This document shows, piece by piece, positions 38,019 to 46,700 of a stretch of 64,000 nucleotides of DNA. Source of the stretch: Nonomuraea spiralis (GTDB lineage Bacteria > Actinomycetota > Actinomycetes > Streptosporangiales > Streptosporangiaceae). Every line of letters begins with the position of its first letter. The stretch's first letter is position 1. Location: assembly GCF_014648435.1 (NCBI RefSeq), contig NZ_BMRC01000023.1:62001-126000 (forward strand), given 5' to 3'. The translations under genes were made by a program, and so were the position numbers. The notes beneath the pieces are model-generated. The model was not told where the DNA came from. It was given only the letters and a program-made list of their open reading frames with translations, and did not search any database.

Positions 38019-39680
38019 ATGCCCGTGCTCTCGTCCCTGTTCGTCAGAGTCCTCGCCTTGCTGGGGATTCTCGCAGCATTCCTCCTCCCCGCCACCTCCG
38101 CCGACGCCTCGGCGCCCCTGCGTACGCACGCGGCCGCCAAGGGCAAGTTCATCGGCACGGCGCTCGCCACCGGCCCCCTGGCCAACGAGACCTCCTACAA
38201 GAACATCGCCGCGACCGAGTTCAGCCAGGTCACCGCCGAGAACGCGATGAAGTGGGACGCCACCGAGCCCAGCCAGGGCCAGTTCAACTACTCCGGCGCC
38301 GACGCGATCGTCAACTTCGCCACCCAGAACAACCAGCAGGTGCACGGCCACACCCTCGTGTGGCACAGCCAGACGCCGGGCTGGGTGCAGAACCTGGGCG
38401 CGACGGCGATGCGCGCGGCCATGCAGAACCACATCTCCAACGTCGTCGGCCACTTCGCCGACAACCCGGCCGTGGTCTCGTGGGACGTGGTCAACGAGGT
38501 CTTCGACGACAGCGGCAACCTGCGTACGTCGTTCTGGTACAACACGCTCGGCTCGGGATACATCGCCGACGCCTTCCGCGCCGCCCGCGCCGCCGACCCC
38601 GACGCCAAGCTGTGCATCAACGACTACAACACCGAGGGGATCAACGCCAAGAGCACGGCGATCTACAACCTGGTCTCCTCGCTGCGCCAGCAGGGCGTGC
38701 CGATCGACTGCGTCGGCTTCCAGTCCCACCTGGCCATCCAGTACGGCTTCCCCGGCGACTTCCAGCAGAACCTGCAGCGCTTCGCCGCCCTCGGCGTCCA
38801 GGTCCGGATCACCGAGCTGGACGTACGCGTACAGACCCCCAGGGACGCCACCAAGGACGCCACCCAAGCCACCTACTACCGCAACGTCGTCAACGCCTGC
38901 CTCGCGGTGACCGCCTGCCAGGGCGTGACGATCTGGGGCTTCACCGACAAGTACTCCTGGGTGCCCGACACCTTCCCCGGCCAGGGCGGCGCGCTGATCT
39001 ACAACGAGAGCTACCAGCAGAAACCGTCGTACACGGCCGTGCACGACGCGCTGGCGGGCGGCACCACGACCGACACCACGCCGCCCACCACGCCCGGTAC
39101 CCCGGCGGCGAGCAACATCACCGCGAACTCGGCCACCCTGACCTGGGCCGCCTCCACCGACAGCGGCGGCAGCGGCCTGGCCGGCTACAACGTCTACCGG
39201 GAGCAGGGCAGCACCGACCCCCAGCTCGGCCAGTCCACCTCCAACACCGTCAACCTGACCGGCCTGACCGCCAACACCCAGTACCAGGTCTACGTACGGG
39301 CACGGGACGGCGCGGGCAACCTGTCCGGAAACTCCCCGCTGGTCACCTTCACCACCCTCACCGGCGGCGGGGGCGGCGGCTGCACCGCCGCCGGGACCGT
39401 ACAGACGCAGTGGAGCGGTGGGTACGTCATCCAGCCCGTCACCGTCACCAACACCGGCACCTCGGCGATCAACGGCTGGACCGTCACCTTCACCCTGCCC
39501 GCCGGGCACGCCGTGACCGGCTCCTGGAACGCCGCGATCACCGTCAGCGGGCAGAACGTCACCGCCAGGAACGCGGCCTACAACGGCACGCTCGCGCCGG
39601 GCGCGAACACCAGCTTCGGGTTCCAGGTCAGCAGGCCGAACGGCGACACCGCGACGCCGTCCTCCTACACCTGCGCCTGA
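38019..39680 (+). CDS. Secreted endo-1,4-beta-xylanase (GH10 + FnIII + CBM2)
   Basis: 553 residues. Signal peptide about 1-31 (VRVLALLGILAAFLLPATSADASA). GH10 catalytic domain about 38-345 with acid/base E160 in WDVVNEVFDD, nucleophile E266 in RITELDVRV, and HGHTLVWHSQTPGWV. It is followed by a FnIII module about 360-445 (AASNITANSATLTWAASTD) and a family 2 carbohydrate-binding module from about 455 to the end, bounded by Cys residues. One position where CBM2 usually has WNG reads AYNG, so surface binding may be altered. GGAGG lies 3 nt from ATG 38019; the GTG at 38025 gives better spacing. Two GAAA/TTTC palindromes suggest xylan-responsive repression. Confidence 0.95.
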   Translation: MPVLSSLFVRVLALLGILAAFLLPATSADASAPLRTHAAAKGKFIGTALATGPLANETSYKNIAATEFSQVTAENAMKWDATEPSQGQFNYSGADAIVNFATQNNQQVHGHTLVWHSQTPGWVQNLGATAMRAAMQNHISNVVGHFADNPAVVSWDVVNEVFDDSGNLRTSFWYNTLGSGYIADAFRAARAADPDAKLCINDYNTEGINAKSTAIYNLVSSLRQQGVPIDCVGFQSHLAIQYGFPGDFQQNLQRFAALGVQVRITELDVRVQTPRDATKDATQATYYRNVVNACLAVTACQGVTIWGFTDKYSWVPDTFPGQGGALIYNESYQQKPSYTAVHDALAGGTTTDTTPPTTPGTPAASNITANSATLTWAASTDSGGSGLAGYNVYREQGSTDPQLGQSTSNTVNLTGLTANTQYQVYVRARDGAGNLSGNSPLVTFTTLTGGGGGGCTAAGTVQTQWSGGYVIQPVTVTNTGTSAINGWTVTFTLPAGHAVTGSWNAAITVSGQNVTARNAAYNGTLAPGANTSFGFQVSRPNGDTATPSSYTCA

Positions 39681-39691
39681 CCGGCCAGGCG

Positions 39692-39721
39692 CCCCGGGCG
39701 GGACATGGCCACCGCCCGGGG
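39692..39721 (+). terminator. Hairpin terminator after the xylanase
   Basis: CCCCGGGCGG (39692-39701), 10-nt loop, CCGCCCGGGG (39712-39721): perfect stem 11 nt after the stop. No U-tract. Confidence 0.65.
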
Positions 39722-39822
39722 TCCGGCGCGCGTTCCCCGCGGTGGCAGGCGGAGGCGGCCGCCGCCCACGGGCCCGCGCTGACGGCCGCGCTCGACCGGG
39801 CGTGCCGGTCAGGGGGCGGGGG

Positions 39823-40509
39823 TCAGAGGTTCTCCTCGTCGCGTTCGGCCTGGGCGAGCAGGTCGCGCATGGCCGACTCGGCCGCCTCGGGCTCGCCCGC
39901 GCGTACGGCGTCGAGGACCGCGCGGTGGGTGGCCGAGAAGCCGGGACGCTCGCCGGTCGAGTGCACCAGCCGGTCACGGGCCGTCAGCGCCGCCGCGATC
40001 ACGACCTCCAGGCATTCCAGCAGTTCGTTGTGGGAGGCGGCGAGCAGCAGGCGGTGGAAGGCGACGTCGGCCTCGGTGTGGGCCACCGGGTCGGCGGCCG
40101 TCGCGGCCATGTGCTCATACGCCTTCTCCAGCGCCGCGACGTCGTCGTCGGTACGCCGGGCCGCCGCCAGGCGCGCGCCCGCCGGCTCGACCACGGCCCG
40201 CACCTCGGCCAGGTCGCGCAGCATGTCGCCGTCGCCGCGCTGGGTGAAGCGCCAGCGCAGCACGTCGGCGTCGAGCAGCGACCAGTCGCCGCGCGGCCGC
40301 ACGTACGTGCCGCGCTTGGGCCGGGCGTCGACCAGCCCCTTGGCGGCCAGCGTCTTGAGCGCCTCCCTGACCACGGTATGGCTGACCTGGTAGCGGCGGC
40401 CCAGCTCGGCGGGGTCGAGCTGGCCCGAGGCACCGGGGTCCCCGGCGACGATCCGGCGGCCGAGATCTTCGACGACCTCACCATGCATGCCTCGCCGTGG
40501 ATAGCTCAC
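39823..40509 (-). CDS. GntR/FadR-family transcriptional regulator
   Basis: 228 residues from a GTG (VSYPRRGMHGEVVEDLG) with GGGGAGGGG 4 nt upstream; an inner ATG at 40488 is possible. N-terminal winged helix (LDPAELGRRYQVSHTVVREALKTLAAKGLVDARPKRGTYV spans it, residues about 28-68) and a C-terminal all-helical FCD ligand domain with likely metal/ligand residues (D...H in ADVAFHRLLL; H in FSATHRAVL). FCD regulators usually sense organic or sugar acids. Convergent with the xylanase and divergent from the hydrolase at 40720; a candidate operator lies in the divergent gap. Confidence 0.9.
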   Translation of the reverse strand: MSYPRRGMHGEVVEDLGRRIVAGDPGASGQLDPAELGRRYQVSHTVVREALKTLAAKGLVDARPKRGTYVRPRGDWSLLDADVLRWRFTQRGDGDMLRDLAEVRAVVEPAGARLAAARRTDDDVAALEKAYEHMAATAADPVAHTEADVAFHRLLLAASHNELLECLEVVIAAALTARDRLVHSTGERPGFSATHRAVLDAVRAGEPEAAESAMRDLLAQAERDEENL

Positions 40510-40549
40510 GCGGCCCCTCCCCTTCCCTGTCTCATCCGGTCCTGTTAAA

Positions 40550-40562
40550 TCATATTTTATGA
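40550..40562. promoter_or_regulatory. AT-rich inverted repeat in the GntR/hydrolase divergent region
   Basis: TCATA-TTT-TATGA, a 5+5 inverted repeat inside an AT-rich island 41 nt from the GntR start. A plausible GntR autoregulatory operator by position; the FadR-type consensus is not obviously matched. Confidence 0.4.
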
Positions 40563-40719
40563 AAAGCCGTCCACGTGTCCGCCGGGGGCGGGGCGCGTGC
40601 GGGAGGGGCAGGGAGGTCGGGCTCGTCTTCCTTCCCGCTGCGGGACAACCAGGTTCCCATGCCGCGGACCCTCCTGCGGGACCCTTGGTGGGGCCTGCGG
40701 GCGGTGGTACACAGTGCAC

Positions 40720-41289
40720 ATGGCAGAGATCATCCTGTTGCACTCCGCACAGGGCCTGCGACCGGGGGTGCTGGGGGCGGCGGAGGCGCTGCGCGAGGGC
40801 GGGCACGTGGTGCGCACGCCCGACTACTACGACGGCGAGGTCTTCGACGACCTCGAATCCGGGCTTCGCAAACGGGACACGATCGGCTTCGAGGAACTGG
40901 GACGCCGCTGGCGGGCGATCGGCGAGCAGGCCCGCGGGCCGGTCGTGTTCGCCGGGTTCTCGCTGGGAGGATTCGGGGCGCAGGTCCTGGCCGCCACGCA
41001 TCCGCTGGCCCGGGGGGCGCTGCTGTATCACGGGTGCGCGGCGGTGCCGGAGGTGAGCGACCGGGGGTGGCCGGTCACGGTCCCGATGCAGCTCCACTAC
41101 GCCGAGGGTGATCCGTGGGTGAACGCCGACGACGTGCGGAGTCTGCGTACGGAGCTGGGGCCGATATTCGCGTGCTTCATTTATCCGGGAAATGTGCACT
41201 TGTTCGCCGATCCCGATCTCCCCGGATACTCGGCGGAGTCGGCGTCGCTAATGTGGAAACGATCACGCGACTTTATTTCACAGGTTTAA
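40720..41289 (+). CDS. Dienelactone-hydrolase-like alpha/beta hydrolase
   Basis: 189 residues. Alpha/beta hydrolase core with nucleophile elbow GFSLGGFG (Ser rather than the Cys of classical dienelactone hydrolases), acid in YAEGDPWVNADD and catalytic His in YPGNVHLFADPDLPGY. Intracellular; substrate unknown. Begins MAEIILLHSAQG at the ATG 40720. Divergent from the GntR regulator, which may control it. Its last about 40 bases and the following gap turn markedly AT-rich toward the RiPP-like cassette. Confidence 0.8.
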   Translation: MAEIILLHSAQGLRPGVLGAAEALREGGHVVRTPDYYDGEVFDDLESGLRKRDTIGFEELGRRWRAIGEQARGPVVFAGFSLGGFGAQVLAATHPLARGALLYHGCAAVPEVSDRGWPVTVPMQLHYAEGDPWVNADDVRSLRTELGPIFACFIYPGNVHLFADPDLPGYSAESASLMWKRSRDFISQV

Positions 41290-41343
41290 GGCATTTTTCG
41301 GATATTTTGTACTTGGGTCTATCAAAAGGGGTGATCGTTACTT

Positions 41344-41349
41344 TATGAT
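41344..41349 (+). promoter_or_regulatory. Candidate -10 box for the peptide gene
   Basis: TATGAT at 41344-41349 in an AT-rich stretch (about 41270-41350) that contrasts with surrounding GC-rich DNA, 36 nt before the peptide ATG. No convincing -35 at 16-18 nt; TTGGGT (41313-41318) is 25 nt away. Confidence 0.35.
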
Positions 41350-41385
41350 CGCAGCGGCCCATCAAGATCGACGGAAGGATCGCTC

Positions 41386-41448
41386 ATGACGATCGAGATC
41401 AAGAAGGTCGAAGAAGTCGAGACCACCGGTAACAGCAACAGCTGCTGA
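41386..41448 (+). CDS. Putative RiPP precursor peptide (20 residues, Cys-terminal)
   Basis: Encodes MTIEIKKVEEVETTG followed by NSNSC and a TGA. GGAAGGA (41373-41379) lies 6 nt upstream. The charged, alternating N-terminus (IEIKKVEEVE) looks like a beta-strand-forming leader of the kind that docks on RRE/PqqD-type domains; the polar NSNSC tail would be the core. It sits directly ahead of an E1-like adenylating enzyme and a PqqD-M50 fusion, separated by a stem-loop. Both the gene and the leader/core split are inference; too short for standard gene callers. Not a family I recognise. Confidence 0.7.
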   Translation: MTIEIKKVEEVETTGNSNSC

Positions 41449-41455
41449 CCGCTTC

Positions 41456-41493
41456 GGGCCTCCCGCGGCGTGGCCAACCCCCGCGGGAGGCCC
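41456..41493 (+). terminator. Stem-loop between precursor peptide gene and ThiF-like gene
   Basis: GGGCCTCCCGCGG (41456-41468), 12-nt loop, CCGCGGGAGGCCC (41481-41493): a perfect 13-bp stem beginning 8 nt after the peptide stop. Such partial terminators commonly follow RiPP precursor genes so that the peptide is made in excess over the enzymes. Confidence 0.8.
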
Positions 41494-41516
41494 TGACTCG
41501 TCCGGGAGCATCCCCC

Positions 41517-42566
41517 ATGCCCAGGATTCAGGTGAATCCGGCCTTTCCCCTGTTCATCGACGACGCCCGCGGGCGCGTACGGCTCGGTGACTTCCCCCCG
41601 ACCGGCCTGATCCTCGACCCCGCGCCGCCGCCCCTGCGGCGATTGCTGCGGCTGTGCGCCGAGACCCCCGTCGAGCAGTCCGACCTGTACGCCCTCCTCG
41701 ACGACGTCACCCCCGCCGAGATCGACTCGGCCGTCGAGCAGTTGCGCGCGGCCCGCTTCCTCGTGACGGACGCCGACCTCGACGCGCTGGCCGCCGACGC
41801 GAGGTTGTCCAGGTTCGCCCTGTTCCTGGCCATGTTCCACCCGGCGGACCAGGCCGTGGCCACGCTCGGCGACCTGGCCGGCAAGCACGTGGCGGTGCTC
41901 GGCGCGGGCGCGATCGGCGGCCAGGTCGCCCTCCAGCTCGCCACCTCAGGCGTCGGCCGTCTGACCCTCCTGGACGACGACCGCGTCGAACTCGGCAACC
42001 TGCACCGCCAGCACCTCTACACCGTCCGCGACCTCGGCGAGCCCAAGACCGCCGCGGCGGCCCGCAGGCTGCGCGAGCACTGCCCGGACGTGCGCGTCAC
42101 CCGCGTCGAACGGCGCATCACCGGCCCCGACGACGTGGTCACCGACGCCGACCTCGTGGTCAACACCGTCGACACCCCGCAGCCGCACATCCGCCGCTGG
42201 GTGAACCGGGCCTGCGTACGGGCCGGCACGCCGTTCGTCACCGGCGGGTTCAACCAGCACGTCGGCCTGATCGGCCCGCTGGTCGTGCCCGGCGGAACGG
42301 GCTGCCTGGCCTGCCAGGAGGCCGCCCTGGCCGAACGGTACGACTCGGCCGTCCTGCCGGCGAGCGACAACCCCGGGCGCGTCATCCCGTCGTTCGGGCC
42401 GCTGTGCGGGATCGTCTCGGGCATGCTCGCCGCCGAGGTGATCCGCTTCCTGACCGGCACCGGCGCCCCGGCCGTCGAGGGCCGCGCCGTCTGGCTCGAC
42501 CTGCTGACGCTGACCACCACGGCCTACGAGTTCGACCGCCTGGACGGCTGCGAGGTGTGCGCGTGA
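41517..42566 (+). CDS. E1/ThiF-like adenylating enzyme with N-terminal peptide-clamp-like domain
   Basis: 349 residues. Residues about 1-95 form a winged-helix/RRE-like region (IQVNPAFPLFIDD...GLILDPAPPPLRRLLRLC) as in E1-like RiPP enzymes. ThiF fold: nucleotide loop G129-AGAIGG, then DDDRVELGNLHRQ (N161, R164, Q165), K177 and D219 (VNTVDTPQ), the ATP-Mg residues of the family. Structural zinc from C263-x-x-C266 and C345-x-x-C348 at the extreme C-terminus. No obvious E1 catalytic Cys. It likely adenylates the C-terminal carboxylate of the 20-mer, as MccB does for microcin C7, or of another substrate. It overlaps the next gene by 4 nt. No YcaO gene nearby. Confidence 0.85.
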   Translation: MPRIQVNPAFPLFIDDARGRVRLGDFPPTGLILDPAPPPLRRLLRLCAETPVEQSDLYALLDDVTPAEIDSAVEQLRAARFLVTDADLDALAADARLSRFALFLAMFHPADQAVATLGDLAGKHVAVLGAGAIGGQVALQLATSGVGRLTLLDDDRVELGNLHRQHLYTVRDLGEPKTAAAARRLREHCPDVRVTRVERRITGPDDVVTDADLVVNTVDTPQPHIRRWVNRACVRAGTPFVTGGFNQHVGLIGPLVVPGGTGCLACQEAALAERYDSAVLPASDNPGRVIPSFGPLCGIVSGMLAAEVIRFLTGTGAPAVEGRAVWLDLLTLTTTAYEFDRLDGCEVCA

Positions 42567-43651
42567 CGGCCGGGCCGCTGCCGGACCTGTCGTACCTGAG
42601 TGTGGTGGCCGACGGCCCGGACGACTACGTGATCGGCAACGGCGAGACGTTCGTCAACGTGCCGGGCGTGGCGGCGGCCGTGGTCGAGGCGCTCGACGGC
42701 ACCAGGACGGCCGTGCAGGCCCGCGCCCTGGTGCTGGCCGAGCGCGGCGTGGACGTGGACGTGGCCGAGTTCGTGACCGGACTGGACGCCGCCGGGCTGC
42801 TCGGCCGGCCCATGCGCCCGCCCAACCTGTGGGACCGGATCCGTCCAGGCCACGTGGCCTGGCTGTTCTCCCGCCCGGCGCACGCCGCGCTGGCCGTGCT
42901 GACCGGCTGCGCCCTGGCCGCGGCGGTCGCCAGGCCGGACGTGCTGCCGTCCTTCGCCGCGCTGGTGTGGTCGGACAGCCTCGCCTTCACCGTCGCCTTC
43001 GCGGCCGGCTCGTGGCTGCTCGTGCTGGTCCACGAGCTCGGGCACATCGCCGCGGCCCGGTCCCTGGGCGTACGGGCCGAGTTGTCGCTCGGCACCCGGC
43101 TGCAGTTCCTCGTCGTGCAGACCAGGATCACCGGGATCTGGGGTGTGCCCAGACGTGCCAGGTACCGGGCCTATCTGGCCGGCATGCGGATGGACTGGTT
43201 CCTCGTCTGCGCCGCGTCGTGCGTCCTGTACGTCGCCGACGTGCCCGTGGCGCGGCTGGTCATGGTCATCTGCCTGTCGCAGATCGCCTGGCAGTTCCTG
43301 TTCTTCATGCGGACCGACGTCTACTACGCCTTCGCCAATGCCAGCGGGAACAAGAACCTCATGGCCGACGCGCAGGCGTACCTGCGGGCACAACGGCCCC
43401 GTACGGCGCGGCGCAGCGTACGGGTCTACGCCTGGTTCCTCGTCGTCGGGCGGGTGCTCGGGCTGGCCTTCTTCGCCCTCTACACGGTTCCGGTGACGGT
43501 CGCGGTGTGCCGCCGGGCCCTCGCGGAGCCGCCGGGCTGGCAGCCGGTCGCCACACTGGCCGTGGTGGGCGCCGGCTGGGCGCTCTACCTGGCGGTGCTC
43601 GTCCGCCGCCTGCTCACCTCGGCGCCCTGGCGTACCCGGCGGGGCTCCTGA
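42563..43651 (+). CDS. PqqD-like/M50 zinc metalloprotease membrane fusion
   Basis: 362 residues from a GTG overlapping the ThiF-like gene (GTGA). Residues about 10-80 resemble a PqqD-type peptide-binding domain (DDYVIGNGETFVNVPGVAAAVVEALDGTRT...EFVTGLDAAGLL). Then come 5-6 membrane helices with the M50 site H157-E158-LG-H161 and a third ligand candidate D252 in MRTDVYYAFAN (compare DGYY in peptide-maturation M50 proteins such as YydH). It should bind the precursor's leader and cut it at or in the membrane, possibly coupled to export. No ABC transporter is adjacent. Confidence 0.85.
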   Translation: MTAGPLPDLSYLSVVADGPDDYVIGNGETFVNVPGVAAAVVEALDGTRTAVQARALVLAERGVDVDVAEFVTGLDAAGLLGRPMRPPNLWDRIRPGHVAWLFSRPAHAALAVLTGCALAAAVARPDVLPSFAALVWSDSLAFTVAFAAGSWLLVLVHELGHIAAARSLGVRAELSLGTRLQFLVVQTRITGIWGVPRRARYRAYLAGMRMDWFLVCAASCVLYVADVPVARLVMVICLSQIAWQFLFFMRTDVYYAFANASGNKNLMADAQAYLRAQRPRTARRSVRVYAWFLVVGRVLGLAFFALYTVPVTVAVCRRALAEPPGWQPVATLAVVGAGWALYLAVLVRRLLTSAPWRTRRGS

Positions 43652-43692
43652 GAGCGACCGGCCGCCGGGCGGCGAAGCGCCTGATGCGGATC

Positions 43693-43732
43693 CCGCGGTC
43701 CTGTCCACCGGCACCCGCGGCCGGGACCGCGG
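43693..43732. terminator. Inverted repeat between convergent M50 and ATPase genes
   Basis: CCGCGGTCC (43693-43701) and GGACCGCGG (43724-43732) with a 22-nt loop, located between the stops at 43651 and 43736. Could terminate both strands; the large loop makes this tentative. Confidence 0.4.
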
Positions 43733-43735
43733 CGA

Positions 43736-46700
43736 TCACAGGTGCCCGCGGCTCTTGGCGATGACCTCCTCCGTGGTCAGCGGCGCCTCCGGGTGGTGGG
43801 TCAGGCACATCGGCACCCGCGCCTTGGCGAACCCGCCGCCTTCGCGCGCCACGTAGAACTCGCCCGACGCCAGCCGGGAGATGTCCGGCACGTCGCCGCC
43901 GCCCTTGGCCTGGGCCATCTCCCTGGCCGCGCCGATCTGGATCGGGGCGTTCAGCAGGCCGAAGAACTGCGTCGCGCAGTTGCCGGGGATCTGGTTGTGC
44001 AGCCCCTTGGGTGCCTGGGTGGCGAAGACGAGGCCGAGCCCGTACTTGCGGGCCTGGGAGGCGAGCATCACCGTGCTGCGCGTGGAGACCGACGCGCCGC
44101 CGGCCGCGGGGGCGAACGTCTGCGCCTCGTCCATGACGAACAGCGCGCCCAGCGGCCGATCCTGGGCAGGATGCCGCTTGAACCAGACGAACAACTCCAT
44201 CTCCAGCCGGCTGACGAAGCTCTGGCGCTGCTCCAGACCCGGCAGCCCGGCCAGGCTGATCACCGAGACCCGGGCCCGCCGGCCAGGGGGCGGCGTCACC
44301 AGCAGCCCGGGGTCGACCGGTTCGCCCGCCCCGCCGAACAGCGGATCGTTGTCCATCGCCGCCGTGAGCGACTGCGCCAGGTCCGCCCCGATGCGCCCGG
44401 CGCTGGCCAGCTCGCTCACGCCGTCCGGGAGGTCGGCCAGGAACGCCGCGAATCCCCTCAAGCTGGTCGCGCCGCCGCGCCCGTAGGAGGCCAGGGCCTT
44501 CCTGAGCACCGCCTGCCCGCGCAGCGCCTTGTCGGTGTTGGCATCCAGCCTCACCCGCGGCACGATGAACGCCACCGCCGCCTCGACCGCCTCCGCGAAC
44601 TCGTCGGGATCGCCGGTCAGGCTCGCGAGGTCGGGCAGCGGCTGGAAGCTCAGCGGCCGTCCGCCCGTGCGGCCCGGCGTCCAGACGGTCACCTCGGTGG
44701 CCGCCAGATACTCCTCGGCGCGGCGCGCGTCCCCCTCCTCCCACGTGCGCGGCGGCTCGGGCCACGGCTCGCCCAGCCTGGCCAGGTCGTTGTTCGGGTC
44801 GAGCACGATGGAGGAGACGCCCCGCAGCGCGCACTCCTCGACCAGCCGCCTGATCAGCACGGTCTTGCCCGAGCCTGAACCGGCGAAGATCGCGGTGTGC
44901 TTCCGCAGCGCCTCCAGCTCGATCCGCACCGGTGTGCCGTCCGCCATCCGCCGTCCTATCGCCAAGGATTGCGGCTGTGCGCCGCCGTCCTCGGCCCCGG
45001 CCCTCGCGTGCGGAGCGACGGCCGGCGGCACCGGAGGACTCGCGGGAGCCGGGGACGGTTTGGCCGGGCCCGCTCCTGCAGGAACGCTCCAGGTCTCGGT
45101 CACGGCATCGGCCAAGGCCTCGGTCAGGAAGCCGATCCCCGATGCCGGCCGGCGGGCGGCGAGCCAGGCGGCCAGGTCCGGCGGGTTCGCCGCCACCAGA
45201 GCCTGGAGTGCGGACAGGACCAGCAGGTCCTGCCGGTTCACCCGCAGCGTCCTGCCGCCGGCCCGCTCGAACGCCGTGATCGTCTCCTTGGTCGCCGTCC
45301 CCGGGGACCAGGGGGTGTTGCGCAGCAGGAACAGCCGCCGCTTGGGCACCTCCGCGTCCAGCCCGGCAGCCACGCACGCTTTGCGGACACGGTTCAGCGC
45401 CGCGTTCCCGTGTCCGGCGCTGACCGCGCGAAAGGCCCAGTGCACCTCGTCCTCTCTGCTCTCGTCGAGCGTGCGGCGCAGCCGGGCGTGCAGCGGCGGC
45501 TTGGCGCTCGGCGGCGGGTCCACGCTGAAGGCCAGGCCGGGCTCACCCTGCTCGGCGATCCACGCGTACAGCCCGGCCGCCAGCAGCGCGGGCATCGCGG
45601 TGTCCTCGTTCGCCTGGTCGATCATCGGAGCCTGCGCCGCCTTCAGCAGTTCGGCGTATCGGGCGTCCAGCGCGCCGAGGTCGGCGGGCGGCGCGGGCGG
45701 CTGGGGATGCGGCGCCGGCTGCGCGGCGAACCCGGTCAGCTCCCTGACCTCGCCGTCCAGCAGGCAGGCGTGGACGTGCCGGTCGATCCGTATGAGCAGT
45801 TGCCGCGGGGTGAACCCGGGCGCCTGCTCGAACGCCTCCGGCCGGACCGGCCAGGTCGGGTACGGCGGCTTGATGCCCGCCTCCCCGTACTGGACCTCGA
45901 AACGAGTGGCGACCAGCGCGCGAGCGGTGGCCGCGTCGGGGATGGTCTTGAGCTGGACCGCCTGGCGGAATCGGTCGCGCACGGTGTCGACCGCCACCCG
46001 TTCGATGAGCGTCCAGGTGACGGGGATGCACGTCACGACCGTCAGCGTCCGGCGCGTGACCTCGCGCAGGGCCATCAGCCCGCCCGCGATCCGCTCGATC
46101 ATGAGCTGCTCGGCCGGGTCATGCTCGGCGCCGCCGGTGGTCGAGACCCGCGACTGGGCGACGAGCGGGTCGATCTGGTCCACGGCGACGATCGTGGGGC
46201 CGGTGAGGGCCATCAGGCGCGAGACGTCCCTGACGATCTCCTGCGGCGTCCTGCCGAGCTGCCGGATGCCCCAGCGGCTCCGCTCGCCCGGTTCGCCTTC
46301 GGGAGCCGACGACAGGTACGCCTCCCCGAGGTCCTGAAGGCCCGGATCGTCGCCGGCCAGCAGGACCAGGGCCCGCGCGGCGTCCTGACTGTCGCGGCCG
46401 ACCTGACCCCCGACCCGGCGGAGCGCGGTGACGAAGGCGTCCAGTTCATCCCTGGTGAGGCCGCGCTTGCCGGCGATCGAGCGACGCGCCATGCGGGACA
46501 GCCCCGCCATGATGGCCAGGCGGTCCAGGAGCACGGCGAGTTGCGTCTGCCCGTCGTACCGGGGCCGGGAGAGGCTGTCCAGGAGCGAGACCACGATGCT
46601 CTCCCAGAAGCCCTTGGCATCCAGCAGGCCGACCAGGACGAAGTATCCTCCCTCGCGCTGGGCGCGCTCGCGCAGCCAGCCGAGCAGGTGCGTCTTTCCG

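Noticed and set aside
41517-42566. MoeB/ThiF sulfur-carrier E1 for cofactor synthesis
   Set aside because: No ThiS/MoaD-like GG-ending protein or rhodanese nearby; N-terminal clamp domain and PqqD-M50 partner fit peptide modification better, though this was not tested.
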